Assembly (NCBI RefSeq): GCF_002214565.1
Contig: NZ_CP015106.1
Coordinates: forward strand, 930,001-994,000
DNA from: Thermococcus radiotolerans
Lineage (GTDB): Archaea; Methanobacteriota_B; Thermococci; Thermococcales; Thermococcaceae
Direction: 5' to 3'
DNA length: 64,000 nucleotides
Shown: piece by piece, positions 46,493-55,558 of the stretch
Layout of the letters: every line of letters begins with the position of its first letter
Numbering within the stretch: position 1 is the first letter of the stretch
Program-made: the position numbers and the translations under genes
Notes under the pieces: generated by a model
What the model was told of the DNA's origin: nothing
Databases searched by the model: none
What the model saw: the letters and a program-made list of their open reading frames with translations, nothing else

Positions 46493-47830
46493 TCAGGTTC
46501 TCAGCTTCGCCAAGGCATCCTCCGCGGCCTGGAGAATCTGGTAGCCGACCGGTGAGGCTGTAAGGAGCGGGTGAGTGGCTATCTGGAGTGTGTAAAGCTC
46601 GCTCGCCGTCAGTCTCTTCTGTATCGCGAGGGCGAGGATATTTATCATCTCCCCGACGCTCTTCCCTCCAGCTATCTGCGCCCCGAGTATTGCCCCCCTG
46701 TCGCGGGAGAATATGAGCTTCACCGTGACCATCGAGGTGTCGGGGAACTTCGCCGGGTGCCTGTCCGGCCCTTTTCCATAGCCAACTATGACCTCAAAGC
46801 CTTCCCTCTTGGCGGCTTCCTCAGTGAGTCCGGCCGCGGCGAGTGTGAGGCCCGCCACGTTGGTGGAGTAAACGCCTATCGTTCTCCTGTTCTCCCTGAC
46901 GATCTGGAGCTTGAAGAGGTTCGCACCCGCTATTCTGGCCTCGAAGGTTGCCGTTGAAGCGAGCATGAGGCCGTAGGGCTTGCCCGTGAAGAAGTCCCTG
47001 TGTTCGACGCAGTCTCCAACGGCAAAGATATCAGGGTGAGAGGTTCTCATGTACTCGTCCGTCCAAATGCCATAGCGGGTAACTTTAAGGCCGGTCTTCA
47101 CAGCCAGCTCGACGTTTGGCCGGTAACCGATGGAGAAAATCACGAGGTCTGCAGGAAGCTCCCTTCCGTCCACGAGCCGCACTCTCTCGACCTTTCCGTC
47201 GCCAACGAGGGCCTCGACTTGGCCGTAGACCACGTTTATGCCCCTCTCCCTCAGCCGTTCCTCAACCATCCCGCTGAACTCCGGATCGAAGGAGTTCCTC
47301 AGCAGTCTGCTCCTGACCAGGAGCGTCACGTCCTTTCCGAGCTTCCGTATCTCGTCACCGACTTCCAGGGCTATGAAACCGCCGCCGACAATGACTATCC
47401 TCTCGGCCTCCTTGATCTTCTCCCGAAGGGCCTTCAGATAGTGGTAATCCTTGGGGACGGTGTGGACGCCCTCCAGCTCGGAGCCCGGCACGCTTGGAAA
47501 GACGGGCTTCGAACCGGTCGCAATGACGAGCTTTTCCCAGGCGATTTCCCTTCCGGCCTTCGTTCTCACCACCTTACCCTTGGGGTCTATCTCGAGGACT
47601 TCATCCACGAGAACCTCGACACCAAGGGGTTCGAGGAATCTCTCCACGGGGAGAATGTCGTCGTCAACGCTCTCGAAGGTTCCAAAGACGTAGGGGATTC
47701 CGCACGGAACCATGCCAACGTCTTCCTTCTTGATGACCAGGACGCTCTTGTCTGGATAAAACCTCTTGGCGGCTATTGCGGCGGTTAACCCTCCCGCACT
47801 CGCACCGATAACTATAACATCGTACCTCAT
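46493..47830 (-). CDS. nsr: NSR/CoA-disulfide-reductase-like flavoprotein
   Basis: 445 residues. FAD motif VIVIGASAGGLTAA, single redox cysteine in MVPCGIPYVFG (about 43), NADH motif IVIVGGGFIALEVG, IFAVGDC and a C-terminal dimerisation domain: the CoA-dependent NAD(P)H sulfur oxidoreductase/CoADR class. In P. furiosus NSR reduces S0 to H2S and its gene is activated by SurR. A perfect SurR-type site stands 62 bases upstream, which supports this identity over a simple NADH oxidase. AGGGGGG precedes ATG 47830. Confidence 0.85.
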   Translation of the reverse strand: MRYDVIVIGASAGGLTAAIAAKRFYPDKSVLVIKKEDVGMVPCGIPYVFGTFESVDDDILPVERFLEPLGVEVLVDEVLEIDPKGKVVRTKAGREIAWEKLVIATGSKPVFPSVPGSELEGVHTVPKDYHYLKALREKIKEAERIVIVGGGFIALEVGDEIRKLGKDVTLLVRSRLLRNSFDPEFSGMVEERLRERGINVVYGQVEALVGDGKVERVRLVDGRELPADLVIFSIGYRPNVELAVKTGLKVTRYGIWTDEYMRTSHPDIFAVGDCVEHRDFFTGKPYGLMLASTATFEARIAGANLFKLQIVRENRRTIGVYSTNVAGLTLAAAGLTEEAAKREGFEVIVGYGKGPDRHPAKFPDTSMVTVKLIFSRDRGAILGAQIAGGKSVGEMINILALAIQKRLTASELYTLQIATHPLLTASPVGYQILQAAEDALAKLRT

Positions 47831-47880
47831 ATTAGGCCCCCCTAAATGTTTTCGGTCTTATTTACACACCAAAGGATTTT

Positions 47881-47908
47881 AACCTTTCGTTAACCTAGGG
47901 TTCAAAAC
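47881..47908 (-). promoter_or_regulatory. SurR-type operator upstream of nsr
   Basis: On the minus strand GTT-ttg-AAC-cctag-GTT (47908-47892) fits the SurR consensus GTT-N3-AAC-N5-GTT exactly. It is followed directly by AAC-gaaag-GTT (47891-47881), a second AAC-N5-GTT half. The site is just upstream of the TATA-like GTGTAAATAAG (about 47853-47863), the place expected for activation. SurR binds only when reduced, that is, without sulfur. Confidence 0.65.
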
Positions 47909-47953
47909 TCGGGCACTGGGAATTTCATTGATGAAGAAAAAAGAACAGTAGGG

Positions 47954-48757
47954 TCAGTCTCCGGTGGCGCCCCTGAGGGCATCCTTACAGCCACAGCGGC
48001 GCTCCTTCGGGATGTACTTGATGGACTTCATGAGGATGTACTTTATCTCCTCGCTCTTCTGGGCCATCAGCTCGACGACCTCGGTGTGGGTGAGCTTCTC
48101 CCTGCTTATTCCCGCGGCGAAGTTCGTGACGATGGCCACGCTGGCGTAGCACATCTCAAGCTCCCTCGCGAGGATCGCCTCCGGGCACTGGGTCATACCA
48201 ACCACGTCGGCACCGAGTATCTTGAGCGCTCTTATCTCCGCCCTTGTCTCAAAGCGCGGCCCCTCCATGCAGGCGTAGGTTCCCATGGGGTGGTACTCAA
48301 AGCCCAGCTCTCTGGCGGCGGTTATGAGGGCCTTTCGGAGCTCCGGGCAGTAGGGGTCCGTGAAGTCCACGTGGGCGACGAACTTCCTGTCGTGGGGGCT
48401 CTCCTCGCCGTCGTAGAAGGTGTAGTGCCTCGTTTTTGTGAAGTCCATGAGCTGGTCAAGAATGACGAAGTCGCCGGGCTTCATTGCCTCGTTGAGGGAA
48501 CCCACGGCGGAGGTTGAGAGGATCCTCTCAACACCCAGCTCGTGAAGGGCCCAGATGTTGGCGCGGTAGTTTATCTTGTGCGGGGGGACGCTGTGACCCT
48601 CGCCGTGCCTCGCGAGAAAGGCTATCTCCTCCCCGTTGTACTCCCCGATTTTGACCCGTACCTTTCCGTAGGGCGTGCTCACGAACTCCTCCCTGACGTT
48701 CTGGAGCAGCTTCGGATCGTAGACTCCGGAACCTCCAATAATCGCTATCCTCGGCAT
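47954..48757 (-). CDS. mtnP: S-methyl-5'-thioadenosine phosphorylase
   Basis: 267 residues. IIGGSGVYD (phosphate), ARHGEGHSVPPHKINYRAN, MEGPRFETRAE and VGMTQCPEA mark the MTAP branch of purine phosphorylases. It splits methylthioadenosine from polyamine synthesis. The end CGC (CxC) matches the C-terminal disulfide that stabilises P. furiosus and Sulfolobus MTAP. TATA-like GTTTTAAGC lies about 35 bases upstream. Confidence 0.92.
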   Translation of the reverse strand: MPRIAIIGGSGVYDPKLLQNVREEFVSTPYGKVRVKIGEYNGEEIAFLARHGEGHSVPPHKINYRANIWALHELGVERILSTSAVGSLNEAMKPGDFVILDQLMDFTKTRHYTFYDGEESPHDRKFVAHVDFTDPYCPELRKALITAARELGFEYHPMGTYACMEGPRFETRAEIRALKILGADVVGMTQCPEAILARELEMCYASVAIVTNFAAGISREKLTHTEVVELMAQKSEEIKYILMKSIKYIPKERRCGCKDALRGATGD

Positions 48758-48798
48758 GGTATCACCTGAAGAGAAGAGACGAAGGGAAGCTTAAAACG

Positions 48799-50100
48799 TT
48801 AGCCCTTCTCCCAGAGAATCCGCTGATGTTTGGCCCTCTCCTCTATGTCCTCGCTCACCTCGCCCTCGGCGTGGAGTTCCAGTATCTTGGTCAGAATCTC
48901 ACTGAGGAGCCATGAACCCCACTTGGGGTCCTTGACCTCAAGGGCAGCGTCTATGGCCCCGTCGATGTCCCCAGCCTTGAGCTTCGCGACGGCTATGCTT
49001 CCAAACGCCAGTGAGCGGAGGTAGTGGCCGCGGACGAGCTGGGCGAACTTAAGGGCGTCCTCAAAGTCGCCGAGTTTGGCCAGATAGGTCGCCACCTTCA
49101 CCCTCACGGAGTCCTCCATCGTGCGCTCGCCGATGGTCTTAACGAGACGGCGATACTTTCCATGGGCGGATTTTGAGAGTAGCTGGTCCATTATGAACCC
49201 CGCTATCCTCTCAAACTCCTCCCCTTCAAGGTGGTTTATCAGGTCAAAGAGAACGTCCTCCTTGTCCACGGAGGTCTTGACGATGCCCTCAATTATCGAG
49301 AGCCTCTCATCCGGATAAACCCTGCCCAGGATGTCCATGACGAAGTCCAGCTCCCCCTGGTTGCCCAAGCCTATGAGAAGGGATCTCAGGACGTCAAAAC
49401 CCGTGTCGGAGGACATTCCAAGCGCTATGTCCACGAACTTTTCGTAAGTCGCCGTCGGAACGTCCGAGTTCTTCAGGTAGACGGCCACCTCCTTCATGGC
49501 CTCCCCAAGCCAGTACTCGCTCTTGAGCTCGGAGAGAACCCTGATGGCACTCCCGAACTCCTCCCTCTTAAGGTGCTCCTTTATGGCCTCTATGGCGGCT
49601 ATGGAGTGCCAGGGCTCGTCGTCTATCTGCTCTATGATGAGCCTCGCCCTGCGCATGTTTCCTTTCTTGAGGTAGACCCGAAGTATCTTCAGAAACAGGT
49701 CGTTGCGCTTCACGGAGTCCTCAACATCGGTGGCGTAGAAGAGTGCATCGTCGGGCATGTCCAGTTCAAGGAGCCGTATAACCAGCTCTTCAAGGAGGTC
49801 GTCCTTCAGGGGTTCCGGAAAAGTCAGTATGGATTCGTAAGCCTGGTGAAAAACCTTCTGGGCGGTTTTTGAATCGGCGCGCCTGAGGTACGTTCCTATC
49901 TCCACAAGCGCCTTGACGAGGAGAACGGGGTTCTCAATAGAGGCGGCGGCGTTAAAGGCGTATTTGAAGGCGGTTTTATACTCTGGTTTTTTGGCACGGT
50001 ACATATAATAGCCAATTTTAGCGTAGGTGACCGCCCTGAGGTACTTATCCCGTATATCAGAAGCCAGCCGAAGGGCCTCGCGATAAACGTCCACAGGCAT
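48799..50100 (-). CDS. alpha-helical repeat (TPR-like) protein
   Basis: 433 residues made of repeated helix pairs of about 33-36 residues (for example YLRAVTYAKIGYYMYRA, HYLRSLAFGSIAVAKLKAG and GDIDGAIDAALEV), like TPR or related solenoids. No catalytic motif; a protein-binding scaffold is the fair guess. ATG 50100 is chosen because GGTGAAAAT precedes it; the GTG at 50109 is part of that site. Confidence 0.7.
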   Translation of the reverse strand: MPVDVYREALRLASDIRDKYLRAVTYAKIGYYMYRAKKPEYKTAFKYAFNAAASIENPVLLVKALVEIGTYLRRADSKTAQKVFHQAYESILTFPEPLKDDLLEELVIRLLELDMPDDALFYATDVEDSVKRNDLFLKILRVYLKKGNMRRARLIIEQIDDEPWHSIAAIEAIKEHLKREEFGSAIRVLSELKSEYWLGEAMKEVAVYLKNSDVPTATYEKFVDIALGMSSDTGFDVLRSLLIGLGNQGELDFVMDILGRVYPDERLSIIEGIVKTSVDKEDVLFDLINHLEGEEFERIAGFIMDQLLSKSAHGKYRRLVKTIGERTMEDSVRVKVATYLAKLGDFEDALKFAQLVRGHYLRSLAFGSIAVAKLKAGDIDGAIDAALEVKDPKWGSWLLSEILTKILELHAEGEVSEDIEERAKHQRILWEKG

Positions 50101-50191
50101 TATTTTCACCGGGAAAATTTACGATATCGGGGTATTTAATTATTTCCAACACCCAAAACAGAAGGCAAAAGGTTAGTCAAAAAACGAAAGT

Positions 50192-50401
50192 TCAGCCGAG
50201 CTCGTCGTAAACCACGCCGACGACCTCTCCGTCGTCCAGGGAGACGAAGCTTACCTTGGTTTTTCTACCGCTCTTGGGGTCAACAACAACGAAATCCGGC
50301 TTGGACAGATACTTACTGGTAGGCATCCTCCAGACATCGCCGTAATGGGCCCTAAGCTCCCTCAGAAACCTTTCCGCATCACGTCTAATAACGGTTGTCA
50401 T
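50192..50401 (-). CDS. small basic hypothetical protein
   Basis: 69 residues beginning MTTVIRRDAERFLRELRAHYG, then VDPKSGRKTKVSFVSLDDGEVVG. One helix and a small beta sheet; no family recognised. ATG 50401 follows GGTGATATCG. It stands alone between the TPR-like and DUF89 genes. Confidence 0.5.
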   Translation of the reverse strand: MTTVIRRDAERFLRELRAHYGDVWRMPTSKYLSKPDFVVVDPKSGRKTKVSFVSLDDGEVVGVVYDELG

Positions 50402-50483
50402 CGATATCACCACTAGTATGTACTACTTCAAAATATAAAAAGCTTTCCTATAGACATTCGTCAAAGATAATATCGGCAATCGT

Positions 50484-51338
50484 CTAATATTTTCCCCTTA
50501 CGCAAACCATGGAACCCCTCGGAACCCCCAGCTCCCGTGATATGGGGTTGCACTTCGCCTTGAGCAGGAAAAAGATTCTCGGGTCTTTTAGGTCGCTCAG
50601 AGTCTCGAAATTGGCCTGTCCCTTCGCGATTATCACGTCCACCCTTTCAAAGAGCCGCAAAAACTCGGACGATGCGTACTCCAAGGGCGTTCCCGGCAAC
50701 CTGGAACCGGTGGAGACCACCTTCGCGATTTCATCGAATCTTGCCTCGCGGAGGTCTTCGACGGTTGCATCGTTGATTATGGGCCCCTCCTTGGCGGCGA
50801 CGTACACCTTGAGGCCCGGGAACTCCTCGCATATGCGCTCTATGAATATCCTGTCGAAGTATATCTCACCGCAGTTGTCCACGAGGTAGAGAAGCGATTT
50901 CGCGTTCCCCAGTTCAGAGAAAAGCTCATTGCTGTGGTCGATGTAGAGCTCCTGGGAAGCAAGGCTGAGAACGTCTTCCTCGATCTTCTTTGGGTCATAG
51001 CCAACGGCGAAGTCTATCAGATTTCCGGCTATTGCGAGTTTGAGGGCGGTTCTCAGGTCATCCACGCGACCTATGTCCTCCGCCACATCCCTGGCGAGCT
51101 CGGTGGAGATTCTCTTGTACTCCCCAAACGGGTCATCGTTTCCGAGGAACGCATAGAGCTCCAGAAACAGCCTCCCCCCGTCCGTCGCGGGGATCGAGTC
51201 CTCCCTGAAAAATTCTCCCAGCCTCTGAGCGATGAAGAGCATCGCCCTTTTTCTCTGAGCCACGTCCTCCGTGCTCATCTCGACTATCTTTTGAGCCTGA
51301 TTGACCGCACACGCTATGCACTCGTAGTGAATTTTCAT
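50484..51338 (-). CDS. DUF89/ARMT1-type damage-control phosphatase
   Basis: 284 residues. N-terminal CIACAVNQ (Cys pair of subfamily I), VDNCGEIYFDRIF with the metal Asp-Asn, KEGPIINDAT and GQANFETLSD are the DUF89 signatures. The family removes phosphate from harmful sugar phosphates or damaged cofactors using Co/Mn/Ni. ATG 51338 follows GGGTGGTCAT. Confidence 0.85.
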   Translation of the reverse strand: MKIHYECIACAVNQAQKIVEMSTEDVAQRKRAMLFIAQRLGEFFREDSIPATDGGRLFLELYAFLGNDDPFGEYKRISTELARDVAEDIGRVDDLRTALKLAIAGNLIDFAVGYDPKKIEEDVLSLASQELYIDHSNELFSELGNAKSLLYLVDNCGEIYFDRIFIERICEEFPGLKVYVAAKEGPIINDATVEDLREARFDEIAKVVSTGSRLPGTPLEYASSEFLRLFERVDVIIAKGQANFETLSDLKDPRIFFLLKAKCNPISRELGVPRGSMVCVRGKY

Positions 51339-51376
51339 ATGACCACCCAAGGGGAATAGAAAAGAGCCTTAATAAA

Positions 51377-51484
51377 TCAAGCCCTCAGCATCTCGACGTA
51401 CTCCAGCTCCTCGGGAATCGGCCTCCTCCTCTTCCTCATCTCCACCTCAACCATGTAACCGTAGAGCGCGGTCATCCACTCCAT
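51377..51484 (-). CDS. 35-aa basic/acidic small protein
   Basis: MEWMTALYGYMVEVEMRKRR opens a 35-residue protein that ends RPIPEELEYVEMLRA. ATG 51484 follows GGGTGAGAAAG, and TATA-like GTTAAAAAATC lies about 25-36 bases before (51509-51520), so it has its own promoter. No family recognised. Its charge pattern is protein-like rather than random. Confidence 0.55.
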   Translation of the reverse strand: MEWMTALYGYMVEVEMRKRRRPIPEELEYVEMLRA

Positions 51485-51712
51485 CTTTCTCACCCTGTTT
51501 GAGTTCTCCAGGATTTTTTAACCCCAAGTCATGTTTAAAAGCTTTGTCAGTCCCTAAAGCCCCATTTATGTCCATGAACATCCCTCACCCTTCCGGAAAA
51601 GCAGAGATGCAGGGTTTTGTCAGGGAATGTACATTAATTGGCAGTTCAAAGGGCCTTCGTAGCCTTTCTCCTTTCAAAAGCATACATTTGAACGGGGGGT
51701 TGAAAACCCAAC

Positions 51713-51723
51713 CGTTTATAAAC
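51713..51723 (+). promoter_or_regulatory. TATA box of SRP54 gene
   Basis: GTTTATAAACT lies about 32-42 bases before ATG 51755 and precedes the ribosome binding site GGTGGGAG. The 190 bases upstream (51521-51712) hold no clear gene. Confidence 0.55.
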
Positions 51724-51754
51724 TTTGGAGACTCCATCACTACGGTGGGAGAAA

Positions 51755-53101
51755 ATGGCTTTAGAGAAGCTTGGGAAGGCACTCAACACGGCCCTCAGGA
51801 AGCTCGCCCGTTCGAGCACCGTTGATGAGGCCACCATCAAGGAGGTTGTGAGAGACATCCAGAGGGCGCTCATCCAGGCGGACGTTAACGTCAGGCTGGT
51901 TCTCCAGTTGACTAAGACCATAGAAAAGAGGGCACTTGAGGAGGAGCCTCCTGCGGGGGCCTCGAAGAAGGAGCATATAATCCAGATAGTCTATGAGGAG
52001 CTCACCAAGTTCCTCGGAACCGAGGCGAAGCCCCTTGAAATAAAGGAGAGGCCGACGATTCTCCTGACCGTTGGTATCCAGGGCTCCGGTAAGACTACGA
52101 GCGTGGCAAAGCTGGCGAGGCACCTCCAGAAGAGGGGCTACAAGGTCGGCCTTGTCTGCTCGGACACCTGGCGTCCCGGTGCGTATTACCAGCTCAAACA
52201 GCTCGTTGAGCCCTTTGGAATAGAGGTTTTCGGCGATCCCGAGGAGAAGGGCGCCGTGAAGCTCGCCCGGGAGGGCGTTGAATACTTCAAATCCAAGGGC
52301 GTTGACGTCATCATAGTCGACTCCGCGGGAAGGCACAAGGAGGAGAAGGGCCTCATCGAGGAGATGAAGCAGATAAGCGAGGCGATAAAGCCCCATGAAG
52401 TTATTCTCGTCATTGACGGAACCATCGGCCAGCAGGCCCACAACCAGGCACTGGCCTTCAAGGAGGCAACACCGATAGGCTCGATAATAGTTACCAAGCT
52501 CGACGGCTCCGCCAAAGGTGGAGGCGCCCTCTCAGCGGTGGCCGCAACCGGGGCACCCATAAAGTTCATCGGTGTCGGCGAGAGGATAGACGACCTGGAG
52601 CCCTTTGACCCCAAGCGCTTCGTGTCGAGGCTCCTTGGCATGGGTGACATAGAGGGCCTTCTTCAGAAGCTCGAGGAGCTCCAGAAGGAGCAGGAGTTCA
52701 AGGAGGAGGACCTCGAGAAGTTCCTCAAGGGCAAGTTCAACCTCAAGGACATGTACGCCCAGCTCGAGGCGATGCAGAAGATGGGGCCGCTCAAGCAGGT
52801 TCTCCAGATGATTCCTGGAATGGGCTACTCCCTTCCTGAGGATGCGGTCAAAGTTGGCGAGGAGAAACTGAAGAGATACAGGATAATAATGGACTCCATG
52901 ACGGAGGAGGAGCTGGAGCATCCCGAGATAATCAACTACTCGAGGATAAAGAGGATCGCCAGAGGTTCTGGAACGAGCGCCCAGGAGGTCAGGGAACTGC
53001 TCCACCAGTACAACCAGATGAAGAAGATGTTCAAGAGCATGGACAAGAGAAAGCTTTCTAAGATGGCAAGGAAATTTAACTTTGGAGGGTTTGGCGTATG
53101 A
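51755..53101 (+). CDS. srp54: signal recognition particle protein SRP54
   Basis: 448 residues: N domain (1-about 90), GTPase G domain with [33 protein letters not shown] and [12 protein letters not shown], and a methionine-rich M domain (about 300-448) that binds 7S RNA and signal peptides. It targets membrane and secreted proteins. ATG 51755 follows GGTGGGAG. The next gene overlaps its stop by 4 bases. Confidence 0.96.
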   Translation: MALEKLGKALNTALRKLARSSTVDEATIKEVVRDIQRALIQADVNVRLVLQLTKTIEKRALEEEPPAGASKKEHIIQIVYEELTKFLGTEAKPLEIKERPTILLTVGIQGSGKTTSVAKLARHLQKRGYKVGLVCSDTWRPGAYYQLKQLVEPFGIEVFGDPEEKGAVKLAREGVEYFKSKGVDVIIVDSAGRHKEEKGLIEEMKQISEAIKPHEVILVIDGTIGQQAHNQALAFKEATPIGSIIVTKLDGSAKGGGALSAVAATGAPIKFIGVGERIDDLEPFDPKRFVSRLLGMGDIEGLLQKLEELQKEQEFKEEDLEKFLKGKFNLKDMYAQLEAMQKMGPLKQVLQMIPGMGYSLPEDAVKVGEEKLKRYRIIMDSMTEEELEHPEIINYSRIKRIARGSGTSAQEVRELLHQYNQMKKMFKSMDKRKLSKMARKFNFGGFGV

Positions 53102-53337
53102 TAGAGGCCTTCGTACTGGTCGTTGTTAAGCCGGGAACCGAGGAGAAAGTGTACAACGCCCTGGCCAAGGAAGAGAAGATAAAGGAGATATACCGCGTCT
53201 ACGGGGAGTACGACGTGATAATCCGCGTGGAGGTCGAGAACATCCACGAACTCGACAGGTTCCACGATGAGACCCTGAGGAAGATAAGCAACATTGAGAT
53301 GACAGAGACGCTGATAGCCAGCTCCTACAGGGGGTGA
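53098..53337 (+). CDS. stand-alone Lrp/AsnC ligand-binding (RAM) protein
   Basis: 79 residues consisting only of the RAM/ACT-like effector domain of Lrp/AsnC proteins ([38 protein letters not shown]), without a DNA-binding part. Such small RAM proteins bind amino acids and can modulate full-length Lrp proteins. ATG overlaps the srp54 stop (ATGA). It is in one run with srp54 and the cysteine-cluster gene. Confidence 0.85.
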   Translation: MIEAFVLVVVKPGTEEKVYNALAKEEKIKEIYRVYGEYDVIIRVEVENIHELDRFHDETLRKISNIEMTETLIASSYRG

Positions 53338-53341
53338 AGGT

Positions 53342-53842
53342 TTGGAGAAGAGGTGGGTCGCCAGGATTCACCTCGACACCCTAGAAGTCGAGTACGACTC
53401 TTCTTTTAAATTTAAGTGCATCGAAAACTGCGGGAAATGCTGCTACGAGCTGGAGATACCCGTCAAGGATGAGGATATAACCAGAATAGAGGAGCTGGGC
53501 TACAACGCCTGGGAATTCGTTGATTATGAGAAGATGTTCTACCGCGGGGACAAGTTTCTGAGCTACGCCCTCAAAAAGCGCCCCTTCGACGGAGGATGCG
53601 TTTTCCTTGACCCCGAGACCAAAAGATGCAGGATATACGAGAAGAGGCCCCTCGCCTGCAGGCTCTACCCCTTCGTCTTCGTGAAGCAGGGAAACGTCAT
53701 GGAGGTTTACGTCAAGATGGACTCCTTCTGCCCCGGCCTCAACCATCCCGACGGGGAGCCCATAACCAAGGAGTTCTTGCTACGCGAGTACGGGGACGTT
53801 ATAGAGGCATACCGCAGGAAAGTTGTGAAGAGCCGGGAGTGA
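53342..53842 (+). CDS. YkgJ-type cysteine cluster protein
   Basis: 166 residues. C-x3-C-x2-CC near the N-terminus (CIENCGKCC), C-x8-C in GGCVFLDPETKRC, then RPLACRLYPF, the pattern of the zinc or Fe-S-binding YkgJ family (COG0727). The start is TTG 53342, after GGGGGTGAAGG; no ATG or GTG fits. Function unknown; a methyl- or metal-related role is only suggested for the family. Confidence 0.8.
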   Translation: MEKRWVARIHLDTLEVEYDSSFKFKCIENCGKCCYELEIPVKDEDITRIEELGYNAWEFVDYEKMFYRGDKFLSYALKKRPFDGGCVFLDPETKRCRIYEKRPLACRLYPFVFVKQGNVMEVYVKMDSFCPGLNHPDGEPITKEFLLREYGDVIEAYRRKVVKSRE

Positions 53843-53849
53843 CCGAAAC

Positions 53850-53859
53850 ATATTTATAC
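53850..53859 (+). promoter_or_regulatory. TATA box of GfcR-like gene
   Basis: ATATTTATAC after ACCGAAAC, about 38-47 bases before ATG 53897; leader of about 20 bases with GGAGGTGAG. Confidence 0.55.
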
Positions 53860-53896
53860 ATTTTCTTGTTAATTTTTGGCCACCGGAGGTGAGAGA

Positions 53897-54613
53897 ATGA
53901 GTCAGCTAAAGTCCGTTCAGGAAAAGCTCAGACTCGTCAGGGTGCTCAGGCTGCTCAAGAAGACCTACACCTACGAGGAGCTGTCCAAGATAACCGGCCT
54001 CCCCATCACGGTGCTCAACAGGTACGTGAGGGGGAAGGTCCTGCCGAGTGCCGAGAGGACCAAGGAGCTCCTAGACCTGCTGCTCCCCTACATCAACATA
54101 GAGGAGGAGGTTAGGAAGAGGATAAAATTCGACGAGTACGGGTTCTTCGACAACATGCCCGTCCTCAGCGACACGGCTTTGATGAGCCTCATAGCTGAGG
54201 ACGTTGCGAGCAGGTACATGGACAAGAACGTGGACAAGGTGCTCACCGCGGCAACCGACGGAATCGCCCTCGGTGTCCACGTTGCCAGGGAGCTCAGCGT
54301 TGATGTCGTCTACGCCAAGAAGAAAAAGGAGGTCGGAGTCGAGAAGTTCTACGAGGTCAGCTACGTGCCGAGCGCCTCTGGAAGCGTGACAACTCTCTAC
54401 CTGCCACAGTGGGCGCTCAAAAAGGGCGAAAACGTCCTTATCGTTGACGACGTAATCAGAAGCGGTGAAACCCAGAGGGCCCTCCTTGAGATGTGCAGAA
54501 GGGCCGGAGCGAAGCCGGTCGGCATGTTCTTCCTCATAAGCGTCGGCGATGTCATAGACCACCTGAAGAAGGACTACAGCATCCCCGTCGAGAGCCTTAT
54601 CAGGCTGGAGTGA
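53897..54613 (+). CDS. HTH-phosphoribosyltransferase regulator, GfcR-like
   Basis: 238 residues. An N-terminal helix-turn-helix (about 25-55, TYEELSKITGLPITVLNRYVRG) is fused to a type I PRTase domain with the PRPP motif VLIVDDVIRSGETQ (about 183-196). This layout is that of GfcR/PurR-like regulators that sense PRPP or a nucleotide. In haloarchaea GfcR activates sugar catabolism. ATG 53897 behind GGAGGTGAGAG. The next gene follows after 5 bases. Confidence 0.82.
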   Translation: MSQLKSVQEKLRLVRVLRLLKKTYTYEELSKITGLPITVLNRYVRGKVLPSAERTKELLDLLLPYINIEEEVRKRIKFDEYGFFDNMPVLSDTALMSLIAEDVASRYMDKNVDKVLTAATDGIALGVHVARELSVDVVYAKKKKEVGVEKFYEVSYVPSASGSVTTLYLPQWALKKGENVLIVDDVIRSGETQRALLEMCRRAGAKPVGMFFLISVGDVIDHLKKDYSIPVESLIRLE

Positions 54614-54618
54614 TACGG

Positions 54619-54945
54619 ATGAAAGTGTTCATCTACAACGCCGATGGCCTCACGATACCGGTGGAGGTCGAGCTCGGCCTCCCCTTCAAATTCGTCTGTA
54701 CTGAAGAGGAGTGTGGCAGAGAGGTCGTGATAGAGGGCGTCGTCAGGCTGGCAAGCGAGGAGGAGTTCACTCAGACCATTGAGGACACCATAGCGGAGAA
54801 CTCGGACTTCAAAAAGATACGCGAGATAACCGCCAAGATGCTCATCTTCGAGGGGAAGGTGAACGGAAAGGAGGTAAAGCTCCCCGTTGAGAGCTTTGAC
54901 GACTTCGCAAAGCGTTTCTTGGACGAGGTCTTAGTCCTCCGTTAG
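54619..54945 (+). CDS. conserved hypothetical protein
   Basis: 108 residues, acidic, with two cysteines in FVCTEEECGREVVIEG that could form half a metal site. Beta-rich start, helical end. Not recognised. ATG 54619 is 5 bases after the GfcR-like stop, so cotranscribed. It overlaps the convergent Lrp gene by 15 bases. Confidence 0.55.
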   Translation: MKVFIYNADGLTIPVEVELGLPFKFVCTEEECGREVVIEGVVRLASEEEFTQTIEDTIAENSDFKKIREITAKMLIFEGKVNGKEVKLPVESFDDFAKRFLDEVLVLR

Positions 54946-55383
54946 TTTAAGCCGCAGATCCTCCTTCACAACCTGCATCGCCACGCTCGTGTTCGTTTTT
55001 TCCACCCCTTCCAGTGAGAGGAGCCACTTGACGAAGCGGTTCATATCGGCCCTGTCCTTGAACTTGGCAACCACGACTATGTCGAACTCCCCCGTTATGT
55101 CGTAGACCATTATCACCCTGTCGCTCTGGGCTATTTCCCGCTCTATCTCGACTATCCTCCTGCCCTGGGCTTTGACCCCTATGACCGTGGTGAGGCCGAA
55201 GCCAAGCTTCTCGTAGTCGAGAATAGGCGCAAAACCCCTGATGATTCCCTCCTCTTCCATCCTCTTGATGCGGTTGTACACGGTTCCCACGGCAACCTTC
55301 AGTTCGCGGGCTATCTCACGATAGGAGAGCCTAGCGTTCTCCTGGAGCAGAGAGAGTATCTTAAGATCCAGCTCGTCCACCAT
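54931..55383 (-). CDS. Lrp/AsnC family transcription regulator
   Basis: 150 residues. Helix-turn-helix (about 5-50, LDLKILSLLQENARLSYREIARELKVAVGTVYNRIKRM) plus RAM domain (about 65-140), the layout of LrpA/FL11-type regulators of Thermococcales. ATG 55383 (MVDELD) follows GGTGGTGAG. It shares a short divergent region with tRNA-Arg(CCT). Confidence 0.9.
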   Translation of the reverse strand: MVDELDLKILSLLQENARLSYREIARELKVAVGTVYNRIKRMEEEGIIRGFAPILDYEKLGFGLTTVIGVKAQGRRIVEIEREIAQSDRVIMVYDITGEFDIVVVAKFKDRADMNRFVKWLLSLEGVEKTNTSVAMQVVKEDLRLKLTED

Positions 55384-55412
55384 TCTCACCACCGGGAAGA
55401 ATACACCGTAAA

Positions 55413-55422
55413 CTTTAAATAC
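55413..55422 (+). promoter_or_regulatory. TATA box of tRNA-Arg(CCT)
   Basis: CTTTAAATAC about 29-38 bases before the tRNA, preceded by GTAAA. Confidence 0.5.
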
Positions 55423-55450
55423 CCTTCCCTTGGAGGGAATAGCGGGCAGT

Positions 55451-55528
55451 GGACCGGTAGCCTAGCTAGGATAGGGCGGCGGCCTCCTAAGCCGCAGGTC
55501 CGGGGTTCAAATCCCCGCCGGTCCGCCA
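55451..55528 (+). tRNA. tRNA-Arg(CCT)
   Basis: Acceptor GGACCGG pairs with CCGGTCC, then G and CCA (55526-55528). The anticodon arm GCGGC-CTCCTAA-GCCGC gives CCT, reading AGG. No intron. Confidence 0.93.
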
Positions 55529-55535
55529 GCAATAC

Positions 55536-55558
55536 AAACTTTTGCGGGGCAAAAGTTT
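55536..55558 (+). repeat. hairpin just 3' of tRNA-Arg(CCT)
   Basis: AAACTTTTGC-ggg-GCAAAAGTTT, perfect 10-bp stem, followed by GATCAAAA. It starts 8 bases after the tRNA CCA. Same type as at 46305 and 46018. Confidence 0.65.

Noticed and set aside
46333-46563. 76-codon frame after tRNA-Gly
   Set aside because: It runs into nsr on the other strand and has no ribosome binding site; the region is explained by hairpins.
51499-51825. 108-codon plus-strand frame before srp54
   Set aside because: It overlaps srp54 in another frame and crosses its TATA box; no start site.
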